From DATAUD01 sp036268455 (lineage in GTDB: Bacteria; Verrucomicrobiota; Verrucomicrobiia; Limisphaerales; Palsa-1400), in the NCBI GenBank assembly GCA_036268455.1, contig DATAUD010000010.1, forward strand, positions 99,648 to 163,647: a stretch of DNA of 64,000 nucleotides, read 5' to 3'. The translations under genes were made by a program, and so were the position numbers. Under the pieces are notes generated by a model, which worked only from the letters and a program-made list of their open reading frames with translations, did not search any database and was not told the DNA's origin. Positions 9,378 through 18,678 of this stretch are shown in pieces (position 1 is the first letter of the stretch; every line of letters starts with the position of its first letter).

Positions 9378-11447
9378 CTAAAGCAAAGGCGCTTCGGCAA
9401 GCTTGCCTCCCGGTTGCTTGAAACGCAGCGCCTTTTTTCCGGCTCCCTTATCGACTTTGCAGGATCGCGCCAACGACGAGGTTTCTTTCGGGCCGGCTTC
9501 CACTAAAAAAATGACGATGCGATGCGCCACTTCGTCGCCTGCCTTGAACTGTCTGGGGGAATCAGAGGAAGAAAGATAAAGAATGTCGGAACATACGGAA
9601 ATGCCGGGCGAATAGCCGGTTGCTTGAGCGTAAGCCATTCCGGCTCCGGCCATTACGATGACGCCTAACCTGCCATCCACATCGACCCACGATCCCGGAA
9701 GAGCCACCGGTTTCTGCGGCTTTTTCCATTCAAAAGTTTTTGGGCCATCCTGCGCGCTGATAACCCGCGCGCCGCCGGTAATCTCGTCGTTTTCGATTCC
9801 TACCGGCACGCCCTTTTCGGCGCGCACCGTTACATTTGAGAGTGCTGTGACATGATCCTCATAGATTACGGTTTGGCTTCCGATCGAAGTCATCTTGAGT
9901 GTTTGTTTCAATCGACCGCCGTTGAGCAGCAAGGCGCCGGTGGTCTCAAACCCGTCCGCGGTTTTTTTCCAGGAATGTTCTACGACGCTCGTCTTGACGC
10001 TGCCACGAGGCTCCAATTCAAAGGAGCCGACCAATCCATTGTGTATTGGAACGGTGAAGTCGGGATTGGCCTCGTGCCCTTTTCCGATGGGAATAAGCAT
10101 GCCCATGATTCTGTTTTTCCAGGAAAAGGACGCAAACTTTTGCGCGGTGCGATGGACGATAAAGTCCACGTACGGATATTCCCAAACACCCTCTTCCTGG
10201 GCCAGGGCGGCGCTTTCGGTCAGTTCCCGGGCGGCGGGTCCAAAAATTTTGTGCGCCAGGAAACCGTAAGCGGCCTGCTCGGCGTTGATGGCGTGGCGCG
10301 TGATTCCGAGTTTGGAGCCGGGAACGGACAAATCGCCATGGCGCATCAATTGCCATGCGCGGAGATATTGCAGGCCCGCCTGCTCAAGTCGGGCAGCCAG
10401 CGGGTCCTGTTCCCGGGTGGAAAGAGAAGCAAAAAGGTTGATGTAAGTCAGACTGTGCAATTCCCAGTCCATGCCTTGAGGATAAGCGGATTCGCCCCAC
10501 GGCAGAATGACGGTCTGAAACATCCGCCACGTGTCGATCAGATGGTGCATGGCCGCCTGCGGAATGGGCCGGCCGGCATACGTGTAATACATCGCCGCCT
10601 GCGTCAAAAAATAGGAACTGCACGCGACATAGGAGGGATGAAAAATATTGTGGTTTTCGAGGGTGAAATCCGGTTGCAAATTCGGGCCGCCGACCCACTG
10701 GTTGGCGGGCCGTCCGTCCACCAAGTTGGTTTCGCGCAGGTCATCCGCCGTGCAAAGGGTGTTCATCATGTATTTGACGGCTGCCTCGTGCCAGGCGGCG
10801 GCGCGCGGATGATTGGGAAACATCAGTTCGCCCAGAACAAGGCACGGCACTTCCCAGCCGTTTTCCTCGGCTTTGGTATCGAGCCAAAGTCCGTTTGGCG
10901 GTTTGCGGTTGGCCAGAATGTCGGCTTCCCAGGCGACTACCCGCTCGACACCTTGCTGCGACGTGGAATCCAATTTGTCCCAAATCAACCATGCGCCCCA
11001 GGCGAGCGTGCCCGTCCACATGCCTGACTGCCAGCTTTCGGGGCCAAATTTAGGCGTCGCTCCCCACTGTTTGCCATTGGAACACTTTTGCGCGCCGGTG
11101 ACGTGTGTAGCCGTGGCGTAGCGAATGGCCGCGGCGGCTTTGTTCAACAAGTCCCGGCGATCGCCCTCGCCGAGGCCATCGTCATATTTGAGCAAGGTTC
11201 CGCAGGCCAGCACCATGCTGACGATGGTCCGGATGCCTCCGTTCCCTTCGCTGACGCCGTTACCCCAGTAGCCTTCCGAAGAATTCGACGGCGCGCTTTT
11301 CCAATCCTGATCGGCATGGTGGCAGGCATCGACCAGGAGGCTGGTGTAGGTTTGAAGGATTTGGGCCTCGGTCAATTGGCGGATTTTGTATATATCCTCG
11401 GCGCGGGCGCAATAAGGCAGGAAAAGAAACAGCAGGAGAAACTTCAC
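9378..11447 (-). CDS. Secreted toroid-type carbohydrate-active enzyme candidate
   Basis: I start it at the GTG at 11447, whose GTGA overlaps the stop of the upstream pseudopilin gene. This gives 689 residues with a clear signal peptide (VKFLLLFLFLPYCARA). Longer in-frame starts would cover the hydrophobic signal with unrelated sequence. The N-terminal ~430 residues are helical with repeated W/Y-rich segments (EGYWGNGVSEGNGGIRT, WQSGMWTGTLAWGAW, ENHNIFHPSYVACSSY), which suggests an (alpha/alpha) toroid. The rest is beta-rich, as in heparinase II/III-like lyases and several glycoside hydrolases. I do not recognise the precise family, so lyase or hydrolase activity is inferred from the layout and from the operon with LamG and pseudopilin genes behind an AraC regulator. 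Confidence 0.6.
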   Translation of the reverse strand: MKFLLLFLFLPYCARAEDIYKIRQLTEAQILQTYTSLLVDACHHADQDWKSAPSNSSEGYWGNGVSEGNGGIRTIVSMVLACGTLLKYDDGLGEGDRRDLLNKAAAAIRYATATHVTGAQKCSNGKQWGATPKFGPESWQSGMWTGTLAWGAWLIWDKLDSTSQQGVERVVAWEADILANRKPPNGLWLDTKAEENGWEVPCLVLGELMFPNHPRAAAWHEAAVKYMMNTLCTADDLRETNLVDGRPANQWVGGPNLQPDFTLENHNIFHPSYVACSSYFLTQAAMYYTYAGRPIPQAAMHHLIDTWRMFQTVILPWGESAYPQGMDWELHSLTYINLFASLSTREQDPLAARLEQAGLQYLRAWQLMRHGDLSVPGSKLGITRHAINAEQAAYGFLAHKIFGPAARELTESAALAQEEGVWEYPYVDFIVHRTAQKFASFSWKNRIMGMLIPIGKGHEANPDFTVPIHNGLVGSFELEPRGSVKTSVVEHSWKKTADGFETTGALLLNGGRLKQTLKMTSIGSQTVIYEDHVTALSNVTVRAEKGVPVGIENDEITGGARVISAQDGPKTFEWKKPQKPVALPGSWVDVDGRLGVIVMAGAGMAYAQATGYSPGISVCSDILYLSSSDSPRQFKAGDEVAHRIVIFLVEAGPKETSSLARSCKVDKGAGKKALRFKQPGGKLAEAPLL

Positions 11448-12184
11448 CAGAACAGGTAATTTGGATTGGGCGTGGTGTCGTCGGACTCGGTGATGTTCAC
11501 AGGGAATTGGAAAAACGCGACATGACTGTCGCCCCACAGCATCGCCTCCTTGCGGTCGCCGGAATTGTTGTGCCACAAGGCCGGTTGGGTCGATTCGTTT
11601 CGATTGTATTGCCAATTCCAGTCCCCCTGAATGATCTTGTTGACGGGACGGGCGCTCACGAGGGACATTTTGATGCCGTTGGTGGCCGGAGTGATGTGTC
11701 CCAAACTTCCGGTGACTTGCATGACTTGGTTATAGTTGGCGTTCCATTCCACGAGATAACTGTTGCCCCAGCCATCCCAACAGGTTTTGGCGTTGGGATT
11801 GAGCGGGTCCCCGGCATCGGCCGGGCAGTGAAACGTGTTCACATTTTTGACGTAGATATTCAAAGGCCGGTTGGTCTCAGTGCCGCCGTAGGAGGGATAA
11901 GCATCAGGGTCCACCAAGTCGGGCTTGGGCGGCACTTGGCCGCCGACGGAGGCCCATCCGTCGTGACTTGGGAAATAGTCCCGGTTGTCATCGCAATACA
12001 TGCGGTAGGCCAGGCCGATTTGGTGCTGGTTGCTGAAGCATTGGGTTTTCTGCGCCTCCTTCTTCGCCTTGGCCAAACCGGGCAGGAGCAGCGCGGCCAG
12101 AATGGCAATGATGGCGATGACCACCAGAAGCTCGATCAAGGTGAAGGCATGCGCCTTTCTGGCGCCTTGATACTCAAAGGTCAT
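11444..12184 (-). CDS. Pseudopilin-like protein (prepilin N-methylation motif)
   Basis: The 246-residue protein carries the prepilin-type cleavage/methylation signal FTLIELLVVIAIIAILAALL at about residues 14-33 and then a secreted globular domain with CFSNQHQIGLAYRMY and a terminal GDSHVAFFQF motif. This resembles the type II secretion pseudopilin-like (DUF1559/GspG-like) proteins that are greatly expanded in Verrucomicrobiota and Planctomycetota. Its ATG overlaps the TGA of the upstream pseudopilin gene (ATGA at 12181-12184), and its own stop overlaps the next gene's GTG start, so the genes are translationally coupled. A role in moving or binding polysaccharide at the surface is inferred from context. 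Confidence 0.88.
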   Translation of the reverse strand: MTFEYQGARKAHAFTLIELLVVIAIIAILAALLLPGLAKAKKEAQKTQCFSNQHQIGLAYRMYCDDNRDYFPSHDGWASVGGQVPPKPDLVDPDAYPSYGGTETNRPLNIYVKNVNTFHCPADAGDPLNPNAKTCWDGWGNSYLVEWNANYNQVMQVTGSLGHITPATNGIKMSLVSARPVNKIIQGDWNWQYNRNESTQPALWHNNSGDRKEAMLWGDSHVAFFQFPVNITESDDTTPNPNYLFW

Positions 12185-13017
12185 ATTCCCGGCAATTTGA
12201 AAAAGAGAAGCCAGGAGCTCTGGGTGTTGCCCAAGTCAATTGTGCCGCGGGCGTTGTTGACGTCGAAACGGGACCATGTGACGTGAGCGTCCTCAAACAG
12301 GAAGTTGCCGCCCTTGGGGACGTCTCCCTGGGCGACGTTTGGATGGTTGGCGGAGGGAACGGTCATGTTGTCCTCGGTATCAACCCAATTCAGATTGGCA
12401 CCTTTGTTTGCCGAGGTGCTCCAGCTTCCCTGTCCTTGCAAACGGTCACTCATGATCGGCGCATTTTTGTAAAGCCCCCCTAACTTTTTTTTGGTAAACC
12501 AATTAGCGACCTCGGGCCAGGGATCGGTGTAATCCCAGCTATCACCCCCCCCCCCTGGCTGGGTTCGGCCGGGCATGTAGAAGTAACCGACGAGATTGGT
12601 ATCGTTGTTCGCCTCAGAGTAAAGGCGATGCCATTGATCGGTCGGACAAAAGATAACGTCGGTGAGGGGACGGGGTTTTGACAGCGAGCCCGGGGAGTTG
12701 CGAATCATATAGTTGGGATAGAAGTTGGTTACGAAGAGAAATGAGAGCCAACTAAGGTCGCTCCCTGTCGTGTTGTCGGGAAAATAATCGTGATTATCGC
12801 CCGCGTACAAGTTTATCGCCGTACCCCACTGCTTGAGATTGCTGGTGCATTCGGTTTGATAGGCCTGGTCCTTGGTTTTGGCCAAAGCGGGCAAAAGCAG
12901 GGCGGCCAGGATGGCGATGATGGCAATGACGACCAGCAATTCGATAAGCGTGAAGCCGTCTGTCACCCCTGCCGCACACGGCCGTTGACGGTGAGTTCTG
13001 GATAGCTCTGCTTTCAT
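12181..13017 (-). CDS. Pseudopilin-like protein with G11 tract
   Basis: This 278-residue protein has the same prepilin signal (FTLIELLVVIAIIAILAALL, residues 22-41), a following NLKQWGTAINLYAGDNHDYFP segment and the terminal FEDAHVTWSRF motif of the family. It overlaps the next gene by ATGA and lies 30 nt downstream of the LamG gene, so all four genes form one operon. A run of eleven G on the coding strand (12545-12555) encodes part of a PGGGGD loop. Slippage there would frameshift the protein. It is a paralogue of its downstream neighbour, with little similarity outside the N-terminus and the C-terminal motif. Confidence 0.88.
   Translation of the reverse strand: MKAELSRTHRQRPCAAGVTDGFTLIELLVVIAIIAILAALLLPALAKTKDQAYQTECTSNLKQWGTAINLYAGDNHDYFPDNTTGSDLSWLSFLFVTNFYPNYMIRNSPGSLSKPRPLTDVIFCPTDQWHRLYSEANNDTNLVGYFYMPGRTQPGGGGDSWDYTDPWPEVANWFTKKKLGGLYKNAPIMSDRLQGQGSWSTSANKGANLNWVDTEDNMTVPSANHPNVAQGDVPKGGNFLFEDAHVTWSRFDVNNARGTIDLGNTQSSWLLFFKLPGI
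12545..12555 (-). repeat. G11 homopolymer inside a pseudopilin gene
   Basis: Eleven consecutive C on the plus strand (G on the coding strand) lie within codons for Gly-Gly-Gly-Gly. The length as given keeps the frame open to the family's C-terminal motif. It is a slippage-prone site and also a typical place for a sequencing error. Confidence 0.9.
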
Positions 13018-13047
13018 TGTGACTGGTTAGCGCAAGGTTACAGACGT

Positions 13048-16000
13048 TTATTGAATTTGCAATCGATAGAATGTCGCCTTGTTGGTCGGGTTGACAGTCA
13101 ACTGGTTGTTCGGCGGATTGGTGGCTATGGCGGTCCATTTTACGAGGTTGGAGGAACTCTCCAATACCCAGCCGGCGTAGCCCGCGGGCCAAGCAAAGGT
13201 GATCGCACCCGGAGCGGCTGCGGCAACATCCACTGACGGCGGTTGCGTTTGCAATTGAACAGTCGCGACGCCGTAGCGTCCGGCCAAATAGGTGTTGGCC
13301 AGTTGGAGATCGCCGCCGGTCAGAGCCCGATTGTAAAGGAGAACCTCGCCCAGATTACCGGCAAGTTGCGTCTTAAAATCATCTCTTGAACCGACCTTTA
13401 AGGGGGTGCCTCCATCTTCAGCGCCGTAGCCGAGCGTGCCACTGCCGTTGGTGACAAAATTGAGGTAATGCGTGACCACGGAACTTAAAACGGTGACCCC
13501 GCCGACAAAGTACTGCCCGGCGGGCAGGGCCCCAACACTGTTGATGGCGCTGCTTCCATCACTATCGGCGCGGACATACGATGCGTCGCTGCTTGAGACA
13601 GGGTAATCGAAAGGAAAGGCGGAGCTTCCGAAGGTTTTTGCGACGATTGCCTGGGGGAGGGTTGTATCGGCGAAGTTTGTAAACTCAACCGTGTAAAAGA
13701 GAGACATGTCGCTGGTCAGTTCCACGCTCGGAGCGTCAGCGACATCCAAACACATCGGCTGGCCATTGGGGACGAACGAGACAACCGGCTTGCCGATGCT
13801 GGGGTCAGTAGTCAAAGAGGGAGCGAGGGCGCCGTTCTGATCAGTGCTGGCATTGTTGGTCAGGCCGGATTGGTCGTCCCAAAGGGCGATGGTGCCGTCG
13901 GAGTTGGTGGTGATGCCGGTGTCGGCCTTGAGCCAGAGCACGAGACCGTTTGTTGGGGGAGCATCGGGGAGGTTGGCCGGGTTTCCGGGAATCGTAATTT
14001 CGTATGGGATGGAGTTGCTGGAAAACCCGTAAATGTCAACGGCCTGGACCATAACATTCACCGTGCCTGGGGTCAGGATATTCAGCGGGATTTGGTAGGG
14101 CGGGGAGGTTTCAGTAGCGACCAATTCTCCGTTCACGTAAAAACTCACGCTGCTGATGGCGGCGGCGCTGGTGATTTGCGCGCCGATGCTGAGGACACCC
14201 GGAGCGGTGAGGTTCGTTACGGAGGGTGTGATGGCATTGGTCAGAGCAGCAACTGTGACAACCGGAGGATTAACGGCGAGCTGCACCTGGGGCAGCTCAT
14301 ACTTGTCGCTCAGGTAGTTGACTATTTCGCCGACCTCCGCGGTGCTGGGCGCGTTCGTATATACCTGAATTTCCGCGATGTCGCCGTTCATGGTGTAAAT
14401 GGTGCCGTTGTTGGCGCTGCGACCGCCAACACGGATGGGGTAACCGGAGTCTGTTGGCGTGTAGGAAAATGCGGTCGAGCCGTTGGTGTTCAATTGCAGG
14501 TAGTGAGTCACGACGCCATTGCCTACAACGACGCCCTCGATGTTGAAATAGGTGGAGGAGGCTGGGTTGGCGGCAATGGCAGTGCTGCTGACGCCGTTTG
14601 CCGTGCCGTTGCCGAGGACGTATTCGTCGAGGCCCGAGGTGACGTTGAGACGAAACTCGAATGGGTTGGCGTAGCCAATTGAACCGGCATTGCAGTCCGA
14701 GAGGATCTCATAGTAGTTGCCGTAGGCGGGAACTCGCGTCACGGCGAAGATGGCGAAACCCGTTGAGACGTAAGGCGTCACGGTTCCGTTGTCCGCAATG
14801 TCGAGGAAGACATTCGAACCGGCTTCGCTGACCGGTGGAGTAAAACGCACGACGGGATAGCCATTCTGGGCGTCGGGAATCAGCACGGGCGGAATGCCGG
14901 GGGTGACGCCATCAACGGAGGGTTGGTAGGCGTTGTTGGCGTTGCCGGATTGATCGTCCCATTCAATCACATTACCGGCGCCATTGGTGACAATGCCCGC
15001 ATCGGGCTTGAGCCAGAGAGCCAGGCCGTTAGTGACCGGCGGGGCGGTCGCGGAGCCGGAGAGAGTGACCAGCACGGGCGCGGAGGTAGTCTGGATTCCC
15101 CAATTGTCTGTCGCCACGGCGGTAAGGGTGACTACTCCGGGCGTCAGCAGGTTAACCTCAACTGAGTAAGGAGCGGCAGTCAAAGTGGCGAGATGAATGC
15201 CGTTGGCGTACAGGGCCACGTTTGTGATGAAACCGGCAGCCGAACTGGCGTTTGCCGTTAGTGAAACCGTGGCCGGGGCTGTCAGCGACCCGGCGCTCGG
15301 GGCTGTTATATTCACAACCGGCGGGGGGCTGGCATAAACGGGCTGGGCGATGTCGTATTTGCCATTGAGATAGCTGGCGATGTTTTCGATGTTCGTCGCC
15401 GCCTGGGCGCCCTGGTAGATCAGAATTTCAGCGATGTCGCCGTACAAGGCGGCGCCGGCGTCGTCCCGCATCCCAATGGTCAAAGGCAATGAACTGGCGC
15501 CATCTCCAACAGGGCTGACGATAACGTTAGAGGAATAGAGGTTGGCGCCGGAGTACATCGAAACGGATGTTCCCTGGCACACCACGCCGACGTTGACAAA
15601 CTGATTGAGCGGGAGCGCAGTACTTGCGGCGCTTGTGAAGCCGGCGTTTCCGACGGCTCCGTTTCCCCGGTCCACTGTCGTCTCGCCGGAAGTGGCGTAC
15701 AGAACGCCAATCGTTTGACCCGAGGATGGAAAAAACCAGTCAAATGGGGCGGCAAGATTGTTGGAAGCCTTGGACCAGATCATTTGATCCAGGGAGAAAA
15801 AGGCCTGTGAGAAGCGAACCACCGCGAATGTGGTAAAATCGTTGGTGAGGAAGGCCGTGCCGGAGTCGGGGATCACGAGGATGCTGTTGGTGCCGTTGAA
15901 ATGCACGACAGGCTGGCCGTTGGCGATGTTATTGCTGAACGTGGGCGCAACAGTCACGTAGTTGCTGTCCACGAGGGTGGCATATGGCGCGTTGGTGGTG

Positions 16001-17271
16001 GATGACGCGGTGTTGCCATTCAGGGATTCATCGGCCCAGGACGCGACAGTGCCATCCGAGTTGGTGTTGACTCCATAGGCGGCATTCAACCAGACCATCA
16101 GGCCATTCGTGGGCGGCGTGACCGGAGCGGCGGGGCCGGTGATCGTGATGCTCACCGGGGCGGAAGTTTGCGGCCTGCCGATTTGGTCGAACGCCACGGC
16201 GGTCAACGTGACAGGGCCGGGCGTGGCGGAAGAGATGTCCATATTGTAGTTTGTCGAGGTCGTACTGGCGATGAGGGAGCCATTACCGTAAAGGTTGACG
16301 CTTGTTACCAAGCCAGTTGGGCTGGAGGCGCTGATGGAAACGGGAATCGTGGTATTGGCGGCAAAGGTGGCATTGTTGGCGGGCGAAGAAACGGAAACGA
16401 CGGGCGGCGGGTCAAAGACCAAGCCCCATTTGGGTTTGAGGTAATTGTTGACAACGTTGAACAACTGGCTGTCCGTAAGAGCGGGTTGGTAAACGAGGAC
16501 TTCAGCCATGTTGCCGACCAACTGCGTGACAAAATCTTCGCGGGAGCCGATGCGCAAGGGGCCGGGACCGTTGAGCGCGTTCCAGATGGAATTGGACGAG
16601 CCGTTGGGCTGCATGCCGGCATTAAAGTAGGCGCACACCGCGTCGTTCAGATAATGCTTCACCGTGCCATTGGCGTATGTGAAACTCATCACTTGATACA
16701 CACCCGGCTGGGGCTTGAAACTGTTGCCAATAAAGCTTGTGTTGGCCGTACCGTTTCTCAAATAGAAAATCGTTTCGCCGGCATCAACCGAAGCGTTGTT
16801 GTAAAAGTCGAATGGCCCCGGCGCGTTGCCCATGCTCTTGCTGATGCCGGCCCGGTAGCCGGAGTAACTGTCGTCCTCCTTGACAACAATAATGGTCACG
16901 TCGTTGGTCAGGCCGGAAATGGTGGAGCTTGGCGACATGGAAATATCCGGCACATCCAATGCCTTGGAACCGCCGGGGAACCGAAGCGTCGGCAAGCCGT
17001 TTAGGGAGTCGTCAAGGTAGGTTGGGGAGTAGGTTGTGTTGTTATTGGTCGGCGCGGCGTTGTTGCCGTTGCCGGACTGGTCGGCCCAACCAATTACCAG
17101 GCCGCTGGCATTGGTTGAAATTCCAGCGTCCGCCTTCAACCAAAGCTGGAGGCCATTAGTAACGGGCAGCGTCTGCGCTGAAAGGCTTGCGGCTGTCATC
17201 GCAAGCGCCGCCCCGACACCTACGGTGATGAACCTCAGCTTCGTTGTTTTGGTAATCTCCTCGGTTTTCAT
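13048..17271 (-). CDS. Secreted four-module LamG/Ig surface protein
   Basis: The 1407-residue protein starts with a signal peptide (FITVGVGAALAMTAASLSAQ). It then has four concanavalin-like LamG modules, each opening with a version of TNGLxLWLKADxGI...WxDQSGNxNNA, at about residues 35, 385, 745 and 1120. Ig-like linkers (PPVVxVxxPxxxxxxA) lie between them, and a C-terminal domain ends in ATFYRLQIQ, a pattern common to exported Verrucomicrobiota proteins. Such modules bind glycans or partner proteins; no catalytic residues are apparent. It is the first gene of the minus-strand operon with two pseudopilins and the toroid enzyme, and it is divergent from the AraC regulator. Confidence 0.87.
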   Translation of the reverse strand: MKTEEITKTTKLRFITVGVGAALAMTAASLSAQTLPVTNGLQLWLKADAGISTNASGLVIGWADQSGNGNNAAPTNNNTTYSPTYLDDSLNGLPTLRFPGGSKALDVPDISMSPSSTISGLTNDVTIIVVKEDDSYSGYRAGISKSMGNAPGPFDFYNNASVDAGETIFYLRNGTANTSFIGNSFKPQPGVYQVMSFTYANGTVKHYLNDAVCAYFNAGMQPNGSSNSIWNALNGPGPLRIGSREDFVTQLVGNMAEVLVYQPALTDSQLFNVVNNYLKPKWGLVFDPPPVVSVSSPANNATFAANTTIPVSISASSPTGLVTSVNLYGNGSLIASTTSTNYNMDISSATPGPVTLTAVAFDQIGRPQTSAPVSITITGPAAPVTPPTNGLMVWLNAAYGVNTNSDGTVASWADESLNGNTASSTTNAPYATLVDSNYVTVAPTFSNNIANGQPVVHFNGTNSILVIPDSGTAFLTNDFTTFAVVRFSQAFFSLDQMIWSKASNNLAAPFDWFFPSSGQTIGVLYATSGETTVDRGNGAVGNAGFTSAASTALPLNQFVNVGVVCQGTSVSMYSGANLYSSNVIVSPVGDGASSLPLTIGMRDDAGAALYGDIAEILIYQGAQAATNIENIASYLNGKYDIAQPVYASPPPVVNITAPSAGSLTAPATVSLTANASSAAGFITNVALYANGIHLATLTAAPYSVEVNLLTPGVVTLTAVATDNWGIQTTSAPVLVTLSGSATAPPVTNGLALWLKPDAGIVTNGAGNVIEWDDQSGNANNAYQPSVDGVTPGIPPVLIPDAQNGYPVVRFTPPVSEAGSNVFLDIADNGTVTPYVSTGFAIFAVTRVPAYGNYYEILSDCNAGSIGYANPFEFRLNVTSGLDEYVLGNGTANGVSSTAIAANPASSTYFNIEGVVVGNGVVTHYLQLNTNGSTAFSYTPTDSGYPIRVGGRSANNGTIYTMNGDIAEIQVYTNAPSTAEVGEIVNYLSDKYELPQVQLAVNPPVVTVAALTNAITPSVTNLTAPGVLSIGAQITSAAAISSVSFYVNGELVATETSPPYQIPLNILTPGTVNVMVQAVDIYGFSSNSIPYEITIPGNPANLPDAPPTNGLVLWLKADTGITTNSDGTIALWDDQSGLTNNASTDQNGALAPSLTTDPSIGKPVVSFVPNGQPMCLDVADAPSVELTSDMSLFYTVEFTNFADTTLPQAIVAKTFGSSAFPFDYPVSSSDASYVRADSDGSSAINSVGALPAGQYFVGGVTVLSSVVTHYLNFVTNGSGTLGYGAEDGGTPLKVGSRDDFKTQLAGNLGEVLLYNRALTGGDLQLANTYLAGRYGVATVQLQTQPPSVDVAAAAPGAITFAWPAGYAGWVLESSSNLVKWTAIATNPPNNQLTVNPTNKATFYRLQIQ

Positions 17272-17350
17272 AATTATCTATTGATTGAAACGACCGGTGT
17301 TGCCCTGCGTTGTCATCCGCAAATCCCGATGACTGTTTTATGCGCATGGT

Positions 17351-17394
17351 GGCAAAAGTGTTGTTTGTGTGCGGCAAAGGCGTTGTGCGTGTGC
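17351..17394. promoter_or_regulatory. 22-bp tandem direct repeat, candidate AraC operator
   Basis: Two abutting 22-bp copies (17351-17372 and 17373-17394) match at 18 of 22 positions. Each starts GGCAAA, has GTTGT in the middle and ends GTGTGC. Direct repeats spaced by two helical turns are the usual binding layout of AraC-family dimers. The element lies 80 bp before the LamG gene's ATG (17271, minus) and about 138 bp before the regulator's start (17532, plus). The repeat is seen; its function is inferred. Confidence 0.5.
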
Positions 17395-17531
17395 TCATCA
17401 TCCCCAAAAGCGGGTCGCCCTTCAATGCACAGACTGGCATTTCTAGTGAAGAAAATGGCACAATGGCAGAGCGGCGGGGCTATTCCATTCTTGCAAGTAT
17501 CTTCCTGCCAGCCCACAGTGCTGTAAAATCG

Positions 17532-18488
17532 ATGGACAAAAAAGCTGAAGCAGCGCCGGCTGCGCATTATTTACCCAAAATAAAGCCTGTCGTTCCCGGA
17601 GGTCTCAAAGGGCTCTTCTGGTGCTTTCCAGCAAGCGTCCGGGATAAAGAGTGGGGGATATATGTCACCACGATAGGTCTGACACACGTTGCGCCGCATC
17701 AGTCCTATCCCCCGACGGGCCACCCGAAACCTTACGATTACCAGTGGGAGCAGGGCCGGAGATTGCCATTCTATGCGATGGTTTACATTTCAAGAGGGCG
17801 AGGGTGGCTGGACTTGGAGCGAATGGAGCGCCGACCGGTCCAAGCCGGAAATGTGATACTCCTTTTTCCGGGCGTCTGGCATCGTTATGGTCCGGATCGG
17901 GAAGTGGGCTGGGACGAGCACTGGGTGGCTTTTAGTGGAACGGTGGCCAAGCGATGGATGAAGCAATGTTCTTTTTCGCCAGATCAACCGGTCTTAAAAG
18001 CGCGTAACGAAGAAGTTTTTATGGGGATGTTTGCCCGTTTGATTGAGACCGCACAGCAAAATCCCGCGGCATTGCAACAACTGATGGCCGCGCAGACGCA
18101 TGCCTTTCTGGCGACACTCTATTCGGAGCAGCAAACGGCCCTTGGCGGCGGCGATGTCGCCAACTCGGTCATTCAGGCCGCCCAAGCCCGAATGCAGGCT
18201 GAATTTGCTTCCAATTTGAACGTCCAACAACTGGCGCGCGAATTGAACGTCGGCTACCGATGGTTTCGTCACGCCTTTGTCCAACAAACCGGTTTTAGTC
18301 CGCACCAATACATCGTCGAATTGCGTCTGGCACGCGCGCGGGCCTTGCTGGCACAGTCGCCTCTGAAGATCAAGGAGATCGCCGGCTTGAGTGGTTTTGC
18401 GAATGAGCACTATTTTTCGCGAATTTTTAAAACCAGAGTTGGGTTGTCCCCCCAGGAATGGCAGGCCCAGGCGCGAAGTGAAACGTGA
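17532..18488 (+). CDS. AraC/XylS-family transcriptional regulator
   Basis: From the ATG at 17532 the protein has 318 residues. It has an N-terminal cupin-like sugar-sensing half (FYAMVYISRGRGWLDLE, AGNVILLFPGVWHRYGPD) and a C-terminal double helix-turn-helix (NVQQLARELNVGYRWFRHAF, then IKEIAGLSGFANEHYFSRIF and GLSPQEW). In-frame starts at 17310 and 17463 would add an unconserved tail that also covers the tandem repeat, so I prefer 17532. It is divergent from the LamG-pseudopilin-enzyme operon and is probably its carbohydrate-responsive activator; the target is inferred from position. Confidence 0.9.
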   Translation: MDKKAEAAPAAHYLPKIKPVVPGGLKGLFWCFPASVRDKEWGIYVTTIGLTHVAPHQSYPPTGHPKPYDYQWEQGRRLPFYAMVYISRGRGWLDLERMERRPVQAGNVILLFPGVWHRYGPDREVGWDEHWVAFSGTVAKRWMKQCSFSPDQPVLKARNEEVFMGMFARLIETAQQNPAALQQLMAAQTHAFLATLYSEQQTALGGGDVANSVIQAAQARMQAEFASNLNVQQLARELNVGYRWFRHAFVQQTGFSPHQYIVELRLARARALLAQSPLKIKEIAGLSGFANEHYFSRIFKTRVGLSPQEWQAQARSET

Positions 18489-18678
18489 GAAGCCGTTAGA
18501 TCAGGGAAATACTTTCCTACGGAAGAGTGCGGTGTTGATGGCGCCAGATGCCCTTACATAAACCAATTCTTCCCTCCTGCGCTTAAACTTTCCGTGAACC
18601 TTCTTTCCGAGGAACGGAGCAAATATATCCGGCTTTTCGTCTAAGATAGTGGCGAGTCCGGTGTCTTATACAGTGAAC

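Noticed and set aside
9367..9394. Stem AAGCGCC/GGCGCTT between comA and the convergent toroid-enzyme gene
   Set aside because: The 14-nt loop, lack of a T-run and overlap with the last codons of the minus gene make a terminator call unsafe.
9852..11027. Plus-strand open frame of 391 codons inside the toroid-enzyme gene
   Set aside because: It has shadow-type composition; the minus frame has a signal peptide and a coupled start with the upstream gene.
18611..18643. Possible autoregulated ECF promoter (GGAAC at 18611, CGTC at 18638)
   Set aside because: The spacer of about 22 bp is too long for usual ECF promoters, which have 16-17 bp, and no second copy was seen.
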